A stretch of DNA of 64,000 nt from Nitratireductor alexandrii (GCF_004000215.1 NZ_RBVY01000011.1:32601-96600), one strand, 5' to 3'. Counted from the first letter of the stretch, positions 1-9,106 are shown. A program made the numbers and translations. The notes: generated by a model from the sequence alone, not told the origin.

Positions 1-3000
1 CGATTTCGACAGACGCTGCTCGATGAGCATGATCAGCCGGACGGCCATGACGGAATCGAGCCCCACGGACGGCAGCGGCGTGCGCGGGTCGAGCTCGTCG
101 AGCTTGAGCAACTCCCGGACGATCGCGACGAGATCGCCTTCCAGGCCTTCATCTTGGCTTCGGCCAGGTGGCGTCGCAGGCTGACGATCCGGAGTTGCGG
201 CAACCGCCTCGCCACCGGATCGGCTCGAAAGCAATCCGCTCACGAGATCGAGATGTTGCATGATCCGGTTGCGGTCGCCGTGCATGGCCAGGATATCCGT
301 GACGGGCTGGGCCATGACATTGCGCAAGGCGCGCACGCCGGTGTCCGCATCCATGAATTGGTAACCGAGCGACTGGAACCACGCGTCGACGGTTTCGGTG
401 ACGTATTTGTCCCATTTCCAGCGCGACCAGCTGACGGCGTAGCTGCGCCCGCGCCGGCGTCCGGCCGCGACCTCGCGATTGCGCCAGTTGGCGAAGGCAT
501 TCTGGAATGCGCATGCGTAGGCATAGTCCGCTCCCCCGGCAAAACCCAACGCGGCGAGCGAGGAGAAGGCGACGATAAAATCGAGGTCCAGTTCGGCGGT
601 GGCCAGGTCCAGATTGACGCTGCCCACCACTTTGGACGCGATCACCGCGGAAAAATCCTCCCAGCGCTTGTTGTAGATGTAGGCGTCGTTGTGCGCGGTG
701 ACCAAATTGACGATGCCGTTCAAGCGTCCGTGGCGGCCGACGATGTCGGTTACCAACGCTTGCGTCTGCGCGAGGTCCGCTATGTCGCATGGGACATAGA
801 CCAGGCGGTCGGAGCGGCCTGCCTTGCGTGCCAGCGCGTCAACGCGATCCTTGACGACGCCGGCGAGCGGTGAACGGCCTGTGATGACGAAGGTCGCATC
901 GACCTCGCGCAGCAGCCTCTCAACCAGCCGACAGCCCAGTTCGCCGGCACCGCCCGGGCAAAGATAGACGCCGTCGTCGCGGAACCACAGGCCGTCTTCC
1001 GGCCGTCGCTCGGGTACGGATGCGGGCTGAAGGCCGTAGACCTGGCGCACGCCGTCGAAGCGGACGGTCTGCGGCGACGCCGCAGGCACAGCAACGAGCT
1101 CGAGGGCGACGAGGCGCCGCCAGTCCTGTCCATTGAGATCGCCGAAATAGAGCGAATGGAGCTTCAGCCGTTCGTTTTCGAGGAAGGCGGACTTGGCGAG
1201 CGCGGGAAGAGCATCGTCCGCGGGATTGGCGCCGAAGTCGCGGCCGGCGACATGGAAGATGTCGATCTGTCGACCGAAGGAGCGTTCCATCAGCTCCTTC
1301 GTCAGTTCGAACAGGATATGAACCTCGTCGGCACGCGCTGCAACGTCCGCCGCTGCAGGCAGAAGCACGATCAGGTCCGGGGCGTTGTCCCCGGCGTTCC
1401 AGCTTTCGAGCGACGGTTGGGGCACGACCGCGCGCCCGTCGATCAGCGAGGTGACCAGTTTCGCCGTCGACGGAAGCACGCTGCGCAGGATCGGCGCGAA
1501 CGTGGCGATCTGTTCGTTGTCGCGGCCGATCACCCAGATGGATTTTCCGTCGAGCCGCCGCGAAGGCCCCGCGGCCGCCTCGCGCCAGCCGGGCTGCAGG
1601 TAGATCATCCCGGCCGGTTCGTCGCTGTCGTCGTCGGCCGGCCGCGCTTCGAACCAGCAGCTTCGCTCCGGCCATGGCGAAACCGGCAGCGGCAGCCGCC
1701 GCGCCTCGGGAATGTCCGGCCAGTCGACGCTGCCGCCGTCCAGCCACTGCCCGACATGTGCCGGCCAGGTTCGGCATGCCGCCGAGCCCTTGATCGCGAC
1801 GGTTGCGGGCAGCGGCTGGCCGGAGGCGATGGCCTCGAGCCCGCGCAGCAGTTCGGATCGTGACGACGCGCGCACGACGGCGCGGGCAGGGCGGGTTTCG
1901 TTTCTTTGCTGCAGGGTGAAGGCGACATCGCAGAGCTCGGCGTCCATGCCGCCCGCGTGCTCGGGCGCGCGAACGATCCGCGCCAATGCTGCGGCATAGG
2001 CCTTCAGGCGATCGGGGTCGGACGCCGCGACCGGAACGAAGACCTCTGCGGCAAGCTCCCGGTTTGGCGCGGGCGCGACATGCTGCTGCACGACGACGGA
2101 AGCATTCGCGCCGCCGAAGCCGAAGGAATTGACGATGGCGGCGCGGGCTCCGCCGGAGGCGTTTACGGGCCAGGGACCGGTTTCGGCCTGGAGAACGAAA
2201 CCGTCGTCGAGCACGACGCGCGGATTGAGGCTGCGGAAGTTGGAAAGCCCGGGTAAAGCCCCGTGTTTCAGCGAAAGCAGCACGTTGATGACCCCGGCAA
2301 TCCCCGCCGCTGGTTCCAGATGGCCGATATTCGTCTTCACCGAACCAACCGCGCAGGCAGACGGTTGCTGGCCGCGTTGTCTCCTCAAGCTGCGGAAAGC
2401 CTCCTTCACGCCCTCCATCTCGATCGGGTCGCCGAGTTCCGTGCCGGTTCCATGCATCTCGACATAGGATATGTCGTCCGGCGAGAGTTTTGCGTCGTTG
2501 AGTGCGCGCATGACGAGGTCGGCCTGCGCCGGGCTGTTCGGAGCGGTGAGGGAAGCCGCCTTGCCGCCATGATTGACCGCCGTGCCTTTGACGACGCCGT
2601 AAATGTGGTCGCGGTCGCGCAACGCCGCCTCGAACGGCTTCAGCAGCACAACGCCGACGCCTTCCGCCCGCACGTAGCCATCCGCATCGGCATCGAAGGT
2701 GCGACATTGCCCGGTCGGAGACAACACGCCGAGCTGCCGGCCCATCACAAACAGATCCGGCGTCAGGAGGAGGTTGACGCCGCCGGCCAAGGCAAGGTCG
2801 CATTCGCCGTTGCGGATGGCCCGAACGGCATTGTGAAGCGCGACGAGGCTGCTCGAGCAGGCTGTATCGACCGCCTCGCTGGGACCATGCACGTCCAGGA
2901 GAAACGATACCCGGTTGGCAACCATTGCATGGGCGCTGCCGGTCAACACTTGTGCGCTCGACATGCCCTTCTGGTCGAGAAGCTTCTGGTAGTCCTGGAA

Positions 3001-3702
3001 CTGGACGCCGGCGAAAACGCCGACCGATCCGCCGGCCTGCCCATTCGGGTCGTAGCCCGCATCCCAGAGCGCCTCCCATGCCGTCTTCAGGAACAGGCGA
3101 TGCTGCGGGTCCATGAGTTCGGCCTCATAGACCGAGATGCCAAAGAACTCGGGCGCGAAAAGGTCCTCGCCGTCGATGAAGCCGCCCCATCTGACGTCGG
3201 TGCGGCCGGGATCGCGCAGCGGATCGCCCGACAGGGCCCGCCAGTCCCAGCGCCGCTTCGGAACTTCGCGGATGCAATTCCTGGCGCCGAGCTGGTTGGC
3301 CCAGAACTCCTCCTTCGACGCCGCGCCCGGCAGCCGGCACGCCAGGCCGATAACGGCGATGTCGCGGCTGCGGTCGGTTTGCGGCGCGGCGGGCCCGGCG
3401 CTCGCTTGTACCGGCAATTCCAGGCTTTCCGAACGGGGGTCTTGTTCGGCGATATGCGCGCTCAGCGCCTGCAGCGTCGGGTGGGCAAAAAGCGACACGG
3501 CATCGATCCGCATGCCGAAGCGATCCGAAAGCCGCGCTGAAAACAGCTTGAGCGCGGCGGAATCGAAGCCGAGATTTCCGAGCGCCTCATCCGGGTCGAG
3601 ATCGTCGGCCGATATGTCCAGTATCGCGGCCGCCACCGCTTTCACCGCTTCCAGATAGTCGCGACTTTCCCGGCCGGCGCCGTTTCCTTCCACTGCGTTC
3701 AT
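1..3702 (-). CDS. trans-AT-type polyketide synthase, ACP-KS-KR-ACP (3' end beyond window)
   Basis: The frame is open from the ATG at 3702 to the window edge (1234 codons, no stop). Domains in order: a carrier domain with LGFDS (Ser48); a ketosynthase from about residue 112 with DTACSSS (Cys282), EMHGTGT (His417) and KTNIGH (His461), closing with the post-KS linker near 675; a ketoreductase with a structural half (about 690-910) and a catalytic half starting at GGAGELG (917-923); and a second carrier domain with GLDSV (Ser1217) at the edge. No acyltransferase lies between KS and KR, so malonyl units would have to come from a separate enzyme. The KR has Lys1024, Ser1047/1048 and Tyr1060, but the usual Asn of YxxxN is Cys1064. 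GAGG sits seven bases before the ATG. The KS gene upstream ends 57 bp away, so the two are probably cotranscribed. The product is unknown. Confidence 0.9.
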   Translation of the reverse strand, partial: MNAVEGNGAGRESRDYLEAVKAVAAAILDISADDLDPDEALGNLGFDSAALKLFSARLSDRFGMRIDAVSLFAHPTLQALSAHIAEQDPRSESLELPVQASAGPAAPQTDRSRDIAVIGLACRLPGAASKEEFWANQLGARNCIREVPKRRWDWRALSGDPLRDPGRTDVRWGGFIDGEDLFAPEFFGISVYEAELMDPQHRLFLKTAWEALWDAGYDPNGQAGGSVGVFAGVQFQDYQKLLDQKGMSSAQVLTGSAHAMVANRVSFLLDVHGPSEAVDTACSSSLVALHNAVRAIRNGECDLALAGGVNLLLTPDLFVMGRQLGVLSPTGQCRTFDADADGYVRAEGVGVVLLKPFEAALRDRDHIYGVVKGTAVNHGGKAASLTAPNSPAQADLVMRALNDAKLSPDDISYVEMHGTGTELGDPIEMEGVKEAFRSLRRQRGQQPSACAVGSVKTNIGHLEPAAGIAGVINVLLSLKHGALPGLSNFRSLNPRVVLDDGFVLQAETGPWPVNASGGARAAIVNSFGFGGANASVVVQQHVAPAPNRELAAEVFVPVAASDPDRLKAYAAALARIVRAPEHAGGMDAELCDVAFTLQQRNETRPARAVVRASSRSELLRGLEAIASGQPLPATVAIKGSAACRTWPAHVGQWLDGGSVDWPDIPEARRLPLPVSPWPERSCWFEARPADDDSDEPAGMIYLQPGWREAAAGPSRRLDGKSIWVIGRDNEQIATFAPILRSVLPSTAKLVTSLIDGRAVVPQPSLESWNAGDNAPDLIVLLPAAADVAARADEVHILFELTKELMERSFGRQIDIFHVAGRDFGANPADDALPALAKSAFLENERLKLHSLYFGDLNGQDWRRLVALELVAVPAASPQTVRFDGVRQVYGLQPASVPERRPEDGLWFRDDGVYLCPGGAGELGCRLVERLLREVDATFVITGRSPLAGVVKDRVDALARKAGRSDRLVYVPCDIADLAQTQALVTDIVGRHGRLNGIVNLVTAHNDAYIYNKRWEDFSAVIASKVVGSVNLDLATAELDLDFIVAFSSLAALGFAGGADYAYACAFQNAFANWRNREVAAGRRRGRSYAVSWSRWKWDKYVTETVDAWFQSLGYQFMDADTGVRALRNVMAQPVTDILAMHGDRNRIMQHLDLVSGLLSSRSGGEAVAATPDRQPATPPGRSQDEGLEGDLVAIVRELLKLDELDPRTPLPSVGLDSVMAVRLIMLIEQRLSKS

Positions 3703-3759
3703 TGCTTCGCCTCGTCATCGGTTTTCGAACCTATCGACCCCTGCCGCAGCCCTTGCCCG

Positions 3760-5853
3760 TCAAGCCACGGGCTGCAATCTCGAGCGGAACCAGATACGCG
3801 AGCGCGCGAAAGGATAGCCGGGTGCGGAGACACGCCGTCGCTGGCCGCGAGTGTAAAGGCTGGCGAAATCCACTTTTTCGCCATCCACCCACTGTTGAGC
3901 GAAGCGCACCGTCGATTCCGTGAGTTCGTCGCGCGGTGCGACGGCGGGCAGCGGAGCGCGCCCCTTGCGCAGGATGTCGGAATCCTCGTCGCCGGCCTCC
4001 AGCCGGGCGAGCAGGTCTTCAAGGCTTGGCCAGTCTTGTGCGACAAGCGCCAGCCGGACCGGGAACGGGGTGCGTCCGACTTGAAACGTGTAGACGAAAT
4101 CGTCGAAGTGAGGCCTGCGGTCGCCTGTCTCGCCTCGGCTTTCGGCCAGCGATTTCACGAACCGGTGCAGCCTTTGCGCATAGCGGCGCAGGCCGGCCTC
4201 GTCCTTGGCCGACAGTGGCAGAACCGGGAGCGCTGACGAGACCTGATTGTCGGCGCCCGCGTTCGTTTGCCGGCGTTCCTCGAGCACCGCATGTCCCAGG
4301 GCCCCGCCGAAGCCAAAGGAATTGATTGCCGCGCGGCGGGGAACCGCGCTGCCGTCCGGGCCGCGCGGCGTCTGCCAGTCTTCGGTTTCGCGTACGAAGC
4401 GAAAGGGCGTGCCGTCGGTCTCGCACATCGGGTTGACGGTGGTCAGATGGGGATTGCCGGGGATCTTCCCGTGCTGCATCGCCAACAGCACCTTGATCAC
4501 ACCGGCCAGGCCGGAGGCCGTTTCCACGTGGCCGATATTGGCTTTGACCGAGCCGATACGGCAATGCGGCTGCCCGTCTTGCGCCTGGCCGGCGGTCAAC
4601 GCGCCGTAAGCCTGGCTGATGGCATTGAACTCGATGGCATCGCCCAGGGGCGTGCCCGTGCCGTGCGCCTCGATGTAGCTCACCGAGCGCGGATCGACAC
4701 CCGCGCGTCGCCAGGCCTTCACCATGAGCTGTTTTTGGGCGACCGCGTTCGGCGCGGTCAGCCAGTTGGCGCGGCCGCCATGGCTGATCGCAGAACCGAT
4801 CAGCAGCCCGTAGATGTGGTCTCCGTCGGCTTCGGCGTCGTCGAGCCTTTTCAAAAGCAACGATGCCGCCCCCTCGCCGCGGGCATAGCCGTTACCGGCC
4901 GCGTCGAAGCTTTTCGTGCGGCATTCGGGGCTCAGGGCGCCCTCTTCCTTGAGCGACAGCGACAGCGTGGAGTGAAGAATGAGATTCACCGCGCCGACGA
5001 TCGCAGCCGTGCAATCGCCGTTGCGCAGCGCCTGCGCGGCCAGGTGCAGGGCCGCCAGCGACCCGGAACAGGCGGTGTCGACGGCGAGGCTGGGACCGGT
5101 CAGGCCGAGCGCGAAGGACACCCGGTTGGACACGATCGAGGTGGCGACGCCCGTCGCCAGTTTGGCGTGGGCGGCGGTTCCGTCACGGTAGAGAAGTTCC
5201 TCGTAGTCGGACTTGCCCGCCGCAAAGAACACGCCCGTTTCGTCGCGGCCCAGATCGGCCGCCCGGTAGCCGGCATCCTCGACGCAATGCCAGGCGGACT
5301 CCAGCGCCAGACGCTGGAGAGGGTCCATCAGCCTGGCTTCTTCCTCCTGGATGCCGAAAAAAGCGGCGTCGAATGCATCGACGTCGCGGATGAAACCGCC
5401 TTCGCGAACGCCGGCCGCCTCCGCCTGCCCGGCCGCATTGGCCGGCCAAAACCGGTCGTCGGGAGGCGGGCCGACGCAGTCGCGACAGTCGATCAGGTTT
5501 TGCCAGTATTCGTCGAGCGTTTCGCAGGCGGATCCCGGAAAGCGTGCGTGGATGCCGACCACGGCGACCGGGTCGAGCCAATGCTGGTCCCTGTTCGGCG
5601 TCGGCACGCCATGATGCTGGCTGCCGGTTGCGAAGCCGCCGTCGGGTGCGGTCCCCTTCACCCGTGTCGTCCCTTCGGACTTCCGCTCACCAGTGCCATG
5701 CGAAACACCTCGTCTCCAGATGGATGGGAACGCGCCAGCGGGCATGGCGCGATGCTGTACGTGCCGGTCGAGTGCCCCACGTCGGTCGGACCGGAAGGGG
5801 TCGGGCTCCGCGAGCCGCGACGCGTTGCGAAAACCCGGCGTCACGCGGGACAT
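3760..5853 (-). CDS. stand-alone ketosynthase of a polyketide synthase
   Basis: A 697-residue protein with one complete ketosynthase domain starting near residue 93. The catalytic triad is present: Cys262 in DTACSGS, His397 in EAHGTGT and His442 in KANIGH. The C-terminal 150 residues form the post-KS linker ending in YPFARSRIWF, typical of KS domains not followed by a cognate AT. No carrier, AT or reductive domain is present. The first 90 residues match nothing I recognise and are rich in Arg and Gly, so the real start could be downstream; the ATG at 5853 was kept because a CAGG lies just upstream in an AT-rich patch. With the next gene it makes a split PKS line continuing past the left edge. 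It is the first gene of the transcript and is divergent from nothing. Confidence 0.88.
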   Translation of the reverse strand: MSRVTPGFRNASRLAEPDPFRSDRRGALDRHVQHRAMPAGAFPSIWRRGVSHGTGERKSEGTTRVKGTAPDGGFATGSQHHGVPTPNRDQHWLDPVAVVGIHARFPGSACETLDEYWQNLIDCRDCVGPPPDDRFWPANAAGQAEAAGVREGGFIRDVDAFDAAFFGIQEEEARLMDPLQRLALESAWHCVEDAGYRAADLGRDETGVFFAAGKSDYEELLYRDGTAAHAKLATGVATSIVSNRVSFALGLTGPSLAVDTACSGSLAALHLAAQALRNGDCTAAIVGAVNLILHSTLSLSLKEEGALSPECRTKSFDAAGNGYARGEGAASLLLKRLDDAEADGDHIYGLLIGSAISHGGRANWLTAPNAVAQKQLMVKAWRRAGVDPRSVSYIEAHGTGTPLGDAIEFNAISQAYGALTAGQAQDGQPHCRIGSVKANIGHVETASGLAGVIKVLLAMQHGKIPGNPHLTTVNPMCETDGTPFRFVRETEDWQTPRGPDGSAVPRRAAINSFGFGGALGHAVLEERRQTNAGADNQVSSALPVLPLSAKDEAGLRRYAQRLHRFVKSLAESRGETGDRRPHFDDFVYTFQVGRTPFPVRLALVAQDWPSLEDLLARLEAGDEDSDILRKGRAPLPAVAPRDELTESTVRFAQQWVDGEKVDFASLYTRGQRRRVSAPGYPFARSRIWFRSRLQPVA

Positions 5854-5861
5854 TTACCTGA

Positions 5862-5879
5862 ATTACACTAATATAACAG
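5862..5879 (-). promoter_or_regulatory. AT-rich patch before the PKS genes, possible -10 region and small dyad
   Basis: Just upstream of the ketosynthase start lies an AT-rich stretch in otherwise GC-rich DNA. On the minus strand it contains TATATT (5870-5875), and it holds the dyad ATTA-CAC-TAAT (5862-5872). This is where a promoter for the PKS transcript would be expected. No convincing -35 box at standard spacing is visible, so the call is tentative. Confidence 0.3.
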
Positions 5880-6075
5880 AAGTGGCGATGTAAACCCGCC
5901 AATCGTCCACCGAGCGCGGGGTTGGGGCACCGTGGCGGGGAGGCGCCGGACGCGTCATCCGGGCCGGACAGCTCTCCACGGCGCCGCGGGGGGGCTGAAT
6001 TGGTTATGGCGAAGCGCTCCAGCAGAGCCTCGCGGTCCGCCGACGCGCGCGACGCCGTTTTCCGGCCGAAGGGCC

Positions 6076-6375
6076 CTATCGCGGCCCGCAAAACGCCGTG
6101 TGCAGCGCTTCCACGATCGTCAGCACCTCGGGGCGCGTGATGCGATAATGGACGGTCGTGCCGTCGCGCCTGGCCTCGACCAGCCCGGCCCCTCTCAGCC
6201 GCATCAGCTGTTGCGACATCGGCACCTGGGCGATGTCCAGTTCGGCGCGCAGTTGGGCGACGGATTTCTCCTCCGCGCCCAATGCGCAAAGCACCAGGAG
6301 CCGCTGAGGATGCGACAGGCTGCGCATGAGCTCTGCGGCGTCATGCGAGGCGGGGATCATTTCTTTTACATTCAT
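6076..6375 (-). CDS. sqrR: sulfide/persulfide-responsive ArsR-family repressor (SqrR/BigR type)
   Basis: A 99-residue winged-helix repressor. The start at 6375 was chosen because the ArsR fold begins right after it and an operator overlaps this codon; an upstream in-frame ATG would add a non-homologous 35 residues. The sequence follows BigR/SqrR closely: LSHPQRLLVLCAL, the recognition-helix region with MSQQLMRLRGAGLVEARR, and a C-terminal helix ending HTAFCGPR. The Cys in LVLCAL and the Cys in FCGPR match the pair that forms a tetrasulfide link in SqrR when sulfide or persulfide is present, releasing DNA. It is divergent from sulfide:quinone oxidoreductase and probably controls that operon and itself. 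Confidence 0.88.
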   Translation of the reverse strand: MNVKEMIPASHDAAELMRSLSHPQRLLVLCALGAEEKSVAQLRAELDIAQVPMSQQLMRLRGAGLVEARRDGTTVHYRITRPEVLTIVEALHTAFCGPR

Positions 6376-6385
6376 AATCTTGAAT
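6370..6385. promoter_or_regulatory. SqrR operator ATTC-N8-GAAT
   Basis: A perfect ATTC (6370-6373), eight bases, then GAAT (6382-6385), the motif reported for SqrR binding. It overlaps the sqrR start codon, so binding would block the repressor's own transcription and sits in the divergent region before the sulfide oxidoreductase. A second GAAT half-site lies at 6397-6400 inside a near-repeat (TTGAAT at 6380 and 6395, period 15 bp). Confidence 0.75.
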
Positions 6386-6488
6386 TTATAATGTTTGAAT
6401 GTTATATGCAAGCATGACGACGTCGTTCGTTCGGAGCGTTTGCCTCCGCGGACATGCCGGAGCCCCGGATGCTCGCGCAATGCGAGAT

Positions 6489-6502
6489 TTGAGCCGGATC
6501 AA
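6489..6502. promoter_or_regulatory. FNR/FixK-type site before the sulfide oxidation operon
   Basis: TTGAG-CCGG-ATCAA matches the TTGAT-N4-ATCAA consensus of FNR/FnrL/FixK proteins at nine of ten positions. Its centre is about 73 bp before the sqr start codon, compatible with a class II activator site and a short leader. This suggests that low oxygen adds to sulfide control. Confidence 0.55.
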
Positions 6503-6568
6503 AGCACCGCCGTGTCACGGGTGGCAGACATAGCAAAATTTCGGCGCTTTCGCCTGGAGGAAGAGCTC

Positions 6569-7861
6569 ATGTCGCATATCGTCATTCTCGGTGCCGGCCT
6601 GGGCGGCGTCATCATGGCCTATGAGATGAGGGAGAAGTTGGGTCCGTCGGACGAACTGACGGTTGTCAATCTCGGCGCTACCTATTCCTTCGTGCCTTCC
6701 AATCCCTGGGTGGCGGTTGGTTGGCGCAAGCCGGAAGAGATAACCGTCGCGTTGGAACCGATCTTCAAGCAGAAGGGGATCGTGCTCAAACCGCAGGGCG
6801 CCCGGCGCGTGCTTGCGCCCGAAAACCGGGTCGAGCTCAATGACGGCACTGTCGTCGACTACGACTATCTGATCATTGCCACCGGCCCCGATCTCGCCTT
6901 CGACGAGGTGCCGGGGCTGGGTCCCGACCACCATACCCAGTCCGTCTGCCAGACCGATCACGCGGTGGAGGCCAAGAAGGCCTTCGATGCGCTCGTGGTG
7001 CGGCCGGGGCCGATCGTGGTCGGCGCCGTGCAGGGCGCCTCCTGCTTCGGCCCAGCATACGAATTCGCCTTCATCCTGGACACGGCGCTTCGCCGGGCCA
7101 AAAAACGTGACCAGGTGCCGATCACCTTCGTCACGCCCGAGCCCTATATCGGCCATCTCGGGCTCGACGGGGTGGGCGACACGAAGGGCTTGCTCGAAAG
7201 CGCCATGCGCGAGCGCCACATCAAATGGATTACAAACGCCAAGGTGACCAGGGTTGAGTCGGATCGGATGTATGTCGAGGAGGTCGACGAGGCCGGCGCG
7301 ACGCGGACGAAACACGAACTTCCCTTCGCCTTTTCGATGATGCTTCCCGCGTTTCGCGGCGTGCCCGCCGTTTACGGCATCGAAGGGCTCGTCAATGCGC
7401 GCGGCTTCGTCACCGTCGACAAATATCAGCGCAACGAGGCCTATCCCAACGTCTTTGCCATCGGCGTGGGCGTGGCGATCCCGCCGGTCGGCAAGACGCC
7501 GCTTCCCGTCGGCGTGCCCAAGACCGGCTTCATGATCGAATCCATGGTCACCGCGACGGCGGAAAACATCGCCGCGCTTGTCAGGGGAGAAAAGCCGAGT
7601 GCGGTCGCCTCCTGGAACGCGGTGTGTCTGGCTGATTTCGGCGACGAGGGCATTGCCTTCGTGGCGCAGCCGCAGCTTCCGCCGCGCAACGTCAACTGGT
7701 CCTCGCAGGGCCGGTGGGTGCATGCGGCCAAGATCGGCTTCGAGAAATACTTCCTGCACAAGGTCCGGCAAGGCAAGGCGGAAACCCTTTACGAGAACCT
7801 TGCTCTGCACATGCTGGGCATCGACAAGCTCAAGGAAATCGAACTCGAGCCGGGCGAATGA
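6569..7861 (+). CDS. sqr: sulfide:quinone oxidoreductase
   Basis: A 430-residue FAD flavoprotein of the disulfide reductase superfamily that oxidises sulfide to sulfane sulfur and passes electrons to quinone at the inner membrane. GAGLGG (residues 8-13) is the FAD Rossmann motif and ATGPDL (104-109) the second FAD motif. Three cysteines, Cys127 (SVCQTD), Cys159 (GASCFG) and Cys353 (AVCLAD), match in position the catalytic triad of characterised SQRs (Cys128, 160 and 356 in the Acidithiobacillus enzyme). Length is normal for the family. GGAGG lies nine bases before the ATG. It is divergent from sqrR, with the SqrR operator and an FNR-like site between, and is followed closely by a DUF2892 protein and an RND pump. 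Confidence 0.9.
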   Translation: MSHIVILGAGLGGVIMAYEMREKLGPSDELTVVNLGATYSFVPSNPWVAVGWRKPEEITVALEPIFKQKGIVLKPQGARRVLAPENRVELNDGTVVDYDYLIIATGPDLAFDEVPGLGPDHHTQSVCQTDHAVEAKKAFDALVVRPGPIVVGAVQGASCFGPAYEFAFILDTALRRAKKRDQVPITFVTPEPYIGHLGLDGVGDTKGLLESAMRERHIKWITNAKVTRVESDRMYVEEVDEAGATRTKHELPFAFSMMLPAFRGVPAVYGIEGLVNARGFVTVDKYQRNEAYPNVFAIGVGVAIPPVGKTPLPVGVPKTGFMIESMVTATAENIAALVRGEKPSAVASWNAVCLADFGDEGIAFVAQPQLPPRNVNWSSQGRWVHAAKIGFEKYFLHKVRQGKAETLYENLALHMLGIDKLKEIELEPGE

Positions 7862-7890
7862 ACGCGCGGCCCAATCCAAGGAGAATGACT

Positions 7891-8094
7891 ATGACCCTCG
7901 ATCGTATCGTCATGATGTTTGCCGGCTTCATGGTGCTCGCCTCCCTGGCGCTCGGCTTTTATGTCTCGCCCTACTGGTATCTGCTGACCGCCTTCGTCGG
8001 CCTCAACCTGATGCAGGCGTCGCTCACTGGTTTCTGTCCGGCCGCCATGGTCTTCAAGAAACTCGGCGTGAAGCCGGGCGTGTCGTTCAAATAG
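7891..8094 (+). CDS. DUF2892 / YgaP-like small membrane protein
   Basis: A 67-residue protein with two hydrophobic segments (about 7-25 and 29-46), then TGFCPAAMVFKKLG. This Cys-Pro motif after the second helix is the hallmark of the DUF2892 family, often found as a free protein or fused to rhodanese (YgaP) in sulfur-handling operons. AAGGAG at 7878-7883 is seven bases before the chosen ATG; an ATG six bases earlier is too close to it. It lies 29 bp after sqr and 10 bp before the adaptor gene, so the genes form one transcript. The role is not established; the single Cys may carry sulfane sulfur, which is inference. Confidence 0.8.
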   Translation: MTLDRIVMMFAGFMVLASLALGFYVSPYWYLLTAFVGLNLMQASLTGFCPAAMVFKKLGVKPGVSFK

Positions 8095-8104
8095 GGCGGC
8101 ATCC

Positions 8105-9106
8105 ATGTCGCGATCCCGCCCTCCTGTCCTCGCCGTTTTGATGCTTTTCGTCGGCGCCACGACCGCCGCCGCCGACGAGTTCTCGGTCGAGACCCTGTCG
8201 ATCCCGGAAATGAAGGCCGTGTTCGGCCAGGTAAAGAGCCGCACCGTGGTGCCGGCGCGGTCGCGGACCGGCGGCACGATCCGCGCGATCCATGTCACCG
8301 AGGGCAGCGAAGTCGAAGAGGGGCAGGTCGTCGCCATCGTCGTCGACGAAAAGATCACGCTCGAGCTCGACGCCGCCCAGGCAAGGATCAAGGAGGTCGC
8401 CTCGCAACTCGACAACGCCAGGACGGAGCTGGAGCGGGCCGAACAGCTCTTCGCCCGCGGCGTCGTCTCCCAGGGGCGTGTCGATTCGGCCAGGACGCAG
8501 TTCGACGTGGCGACCAATCAGTTGACGGCCGCCGAGGCGGCGCGGGCGGTCATCGAACAGCAGGCCCGCGAGGGAGAGGTGCTTGCGCCGGCAACCGGCC
8601 GCGTGCTCACCGTTCCGGTGACGTCGGGCTCGGTCGTGCTTCCGGGCGAGGCGGTCGCGCGCGTCGCCACCGGCCGCTACTACCTCCGGCTCTCCCTGCC
8701 GGAACGGCATGCCGCCACCATCGCGCAGGGCAGCACCGTCCTGCTCGGCCGGCGCGGCTTCGGCGATGCGTCCGAGGCGGAGGCGGAGAGGCAAGGCCGC
8801 ATTGCCAAGGTCTATCCGGAAATATCGGAAGGCCGTGTCATCGCCGATGTCGAGGTCGAAGGCCTCGGCGACTATTTCGTCAACGAGCGCACGCTCGTGC
8901 GTATCCCGGTCGGCCGCCGCAGCGCCGTCGCCGTACCGCCGGCGGCGGTCACCACCCGCCACGGCATCGACTATGTCGCGCTTTCGACCGCCGACGGCGT
9001 CGTCGAGGTCGCCGTCATCCTCGGCGAGACCTTTTTGGGCGATGATGGACCGCGCGTGGAAATTCTCACAGGCCTGCGCGACGGCGACAAGGTGCTCCTC
9101 CCATGA
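8105..9106 (+). CDS. periplasmic adaptor subunit of an RND efflux pump
   Basis: A 333-residue membrane fusion protein. A signal peptide covers roughly residues 1-24 (cleavage near TTAAADE). A biotinyl-lipoyl-like domain follows (GTIRAIHVTEGSEVEEGQ), then a helical hairpin with ARIKEVASQLDNAR, the returning half of the lipoyl domain, and beta-barrel and membrane-proximal domains. It bridges the inner-membrane transporter to an outer-membrane channel; no TolC-like gene is in the window. Its stop overlaps the start of the transporter gene by four bases. Placement behind sqr and DUF2892 suggests sulfide-dependent expression; the exported substrate is unknown. Confidence 0.88.
   Translation: MSRSRPPVLAVLMLFVGATTAAADEFSVETLSIPEMKAVFGQVKSRTVVPARSRTGGTIRAIHVTEGSEVEEGQVVAIVVDEKITLELDAAQARIKEVASQLDNARTELERAEQLFARGVVSQGRVDSARTQFDVATNQLTAAEAARAVIEQQAREGEVLAPATGRVLTVPVTSGSVVLPGEAVARVATGRYYLRLSLPERHAATIAQGSTVLLGRRGFGDASEAEAERQGRIAKVYPEISEGRVIADVEVEGLGDYFVNERTLVRIPVGRRSAVAVPPAAVTTRHGIDYVALSTADGVVEVAVILGETFLGDDGPRVEILTGLRDGDKVLLP

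Noticed and set aside
920-3079. A 719-codon frame on the same strand as the PKS but in another register
   Set aside because: Arg-rich and without motifs, while the other register has unbroken KS/KR homology across the same bases.
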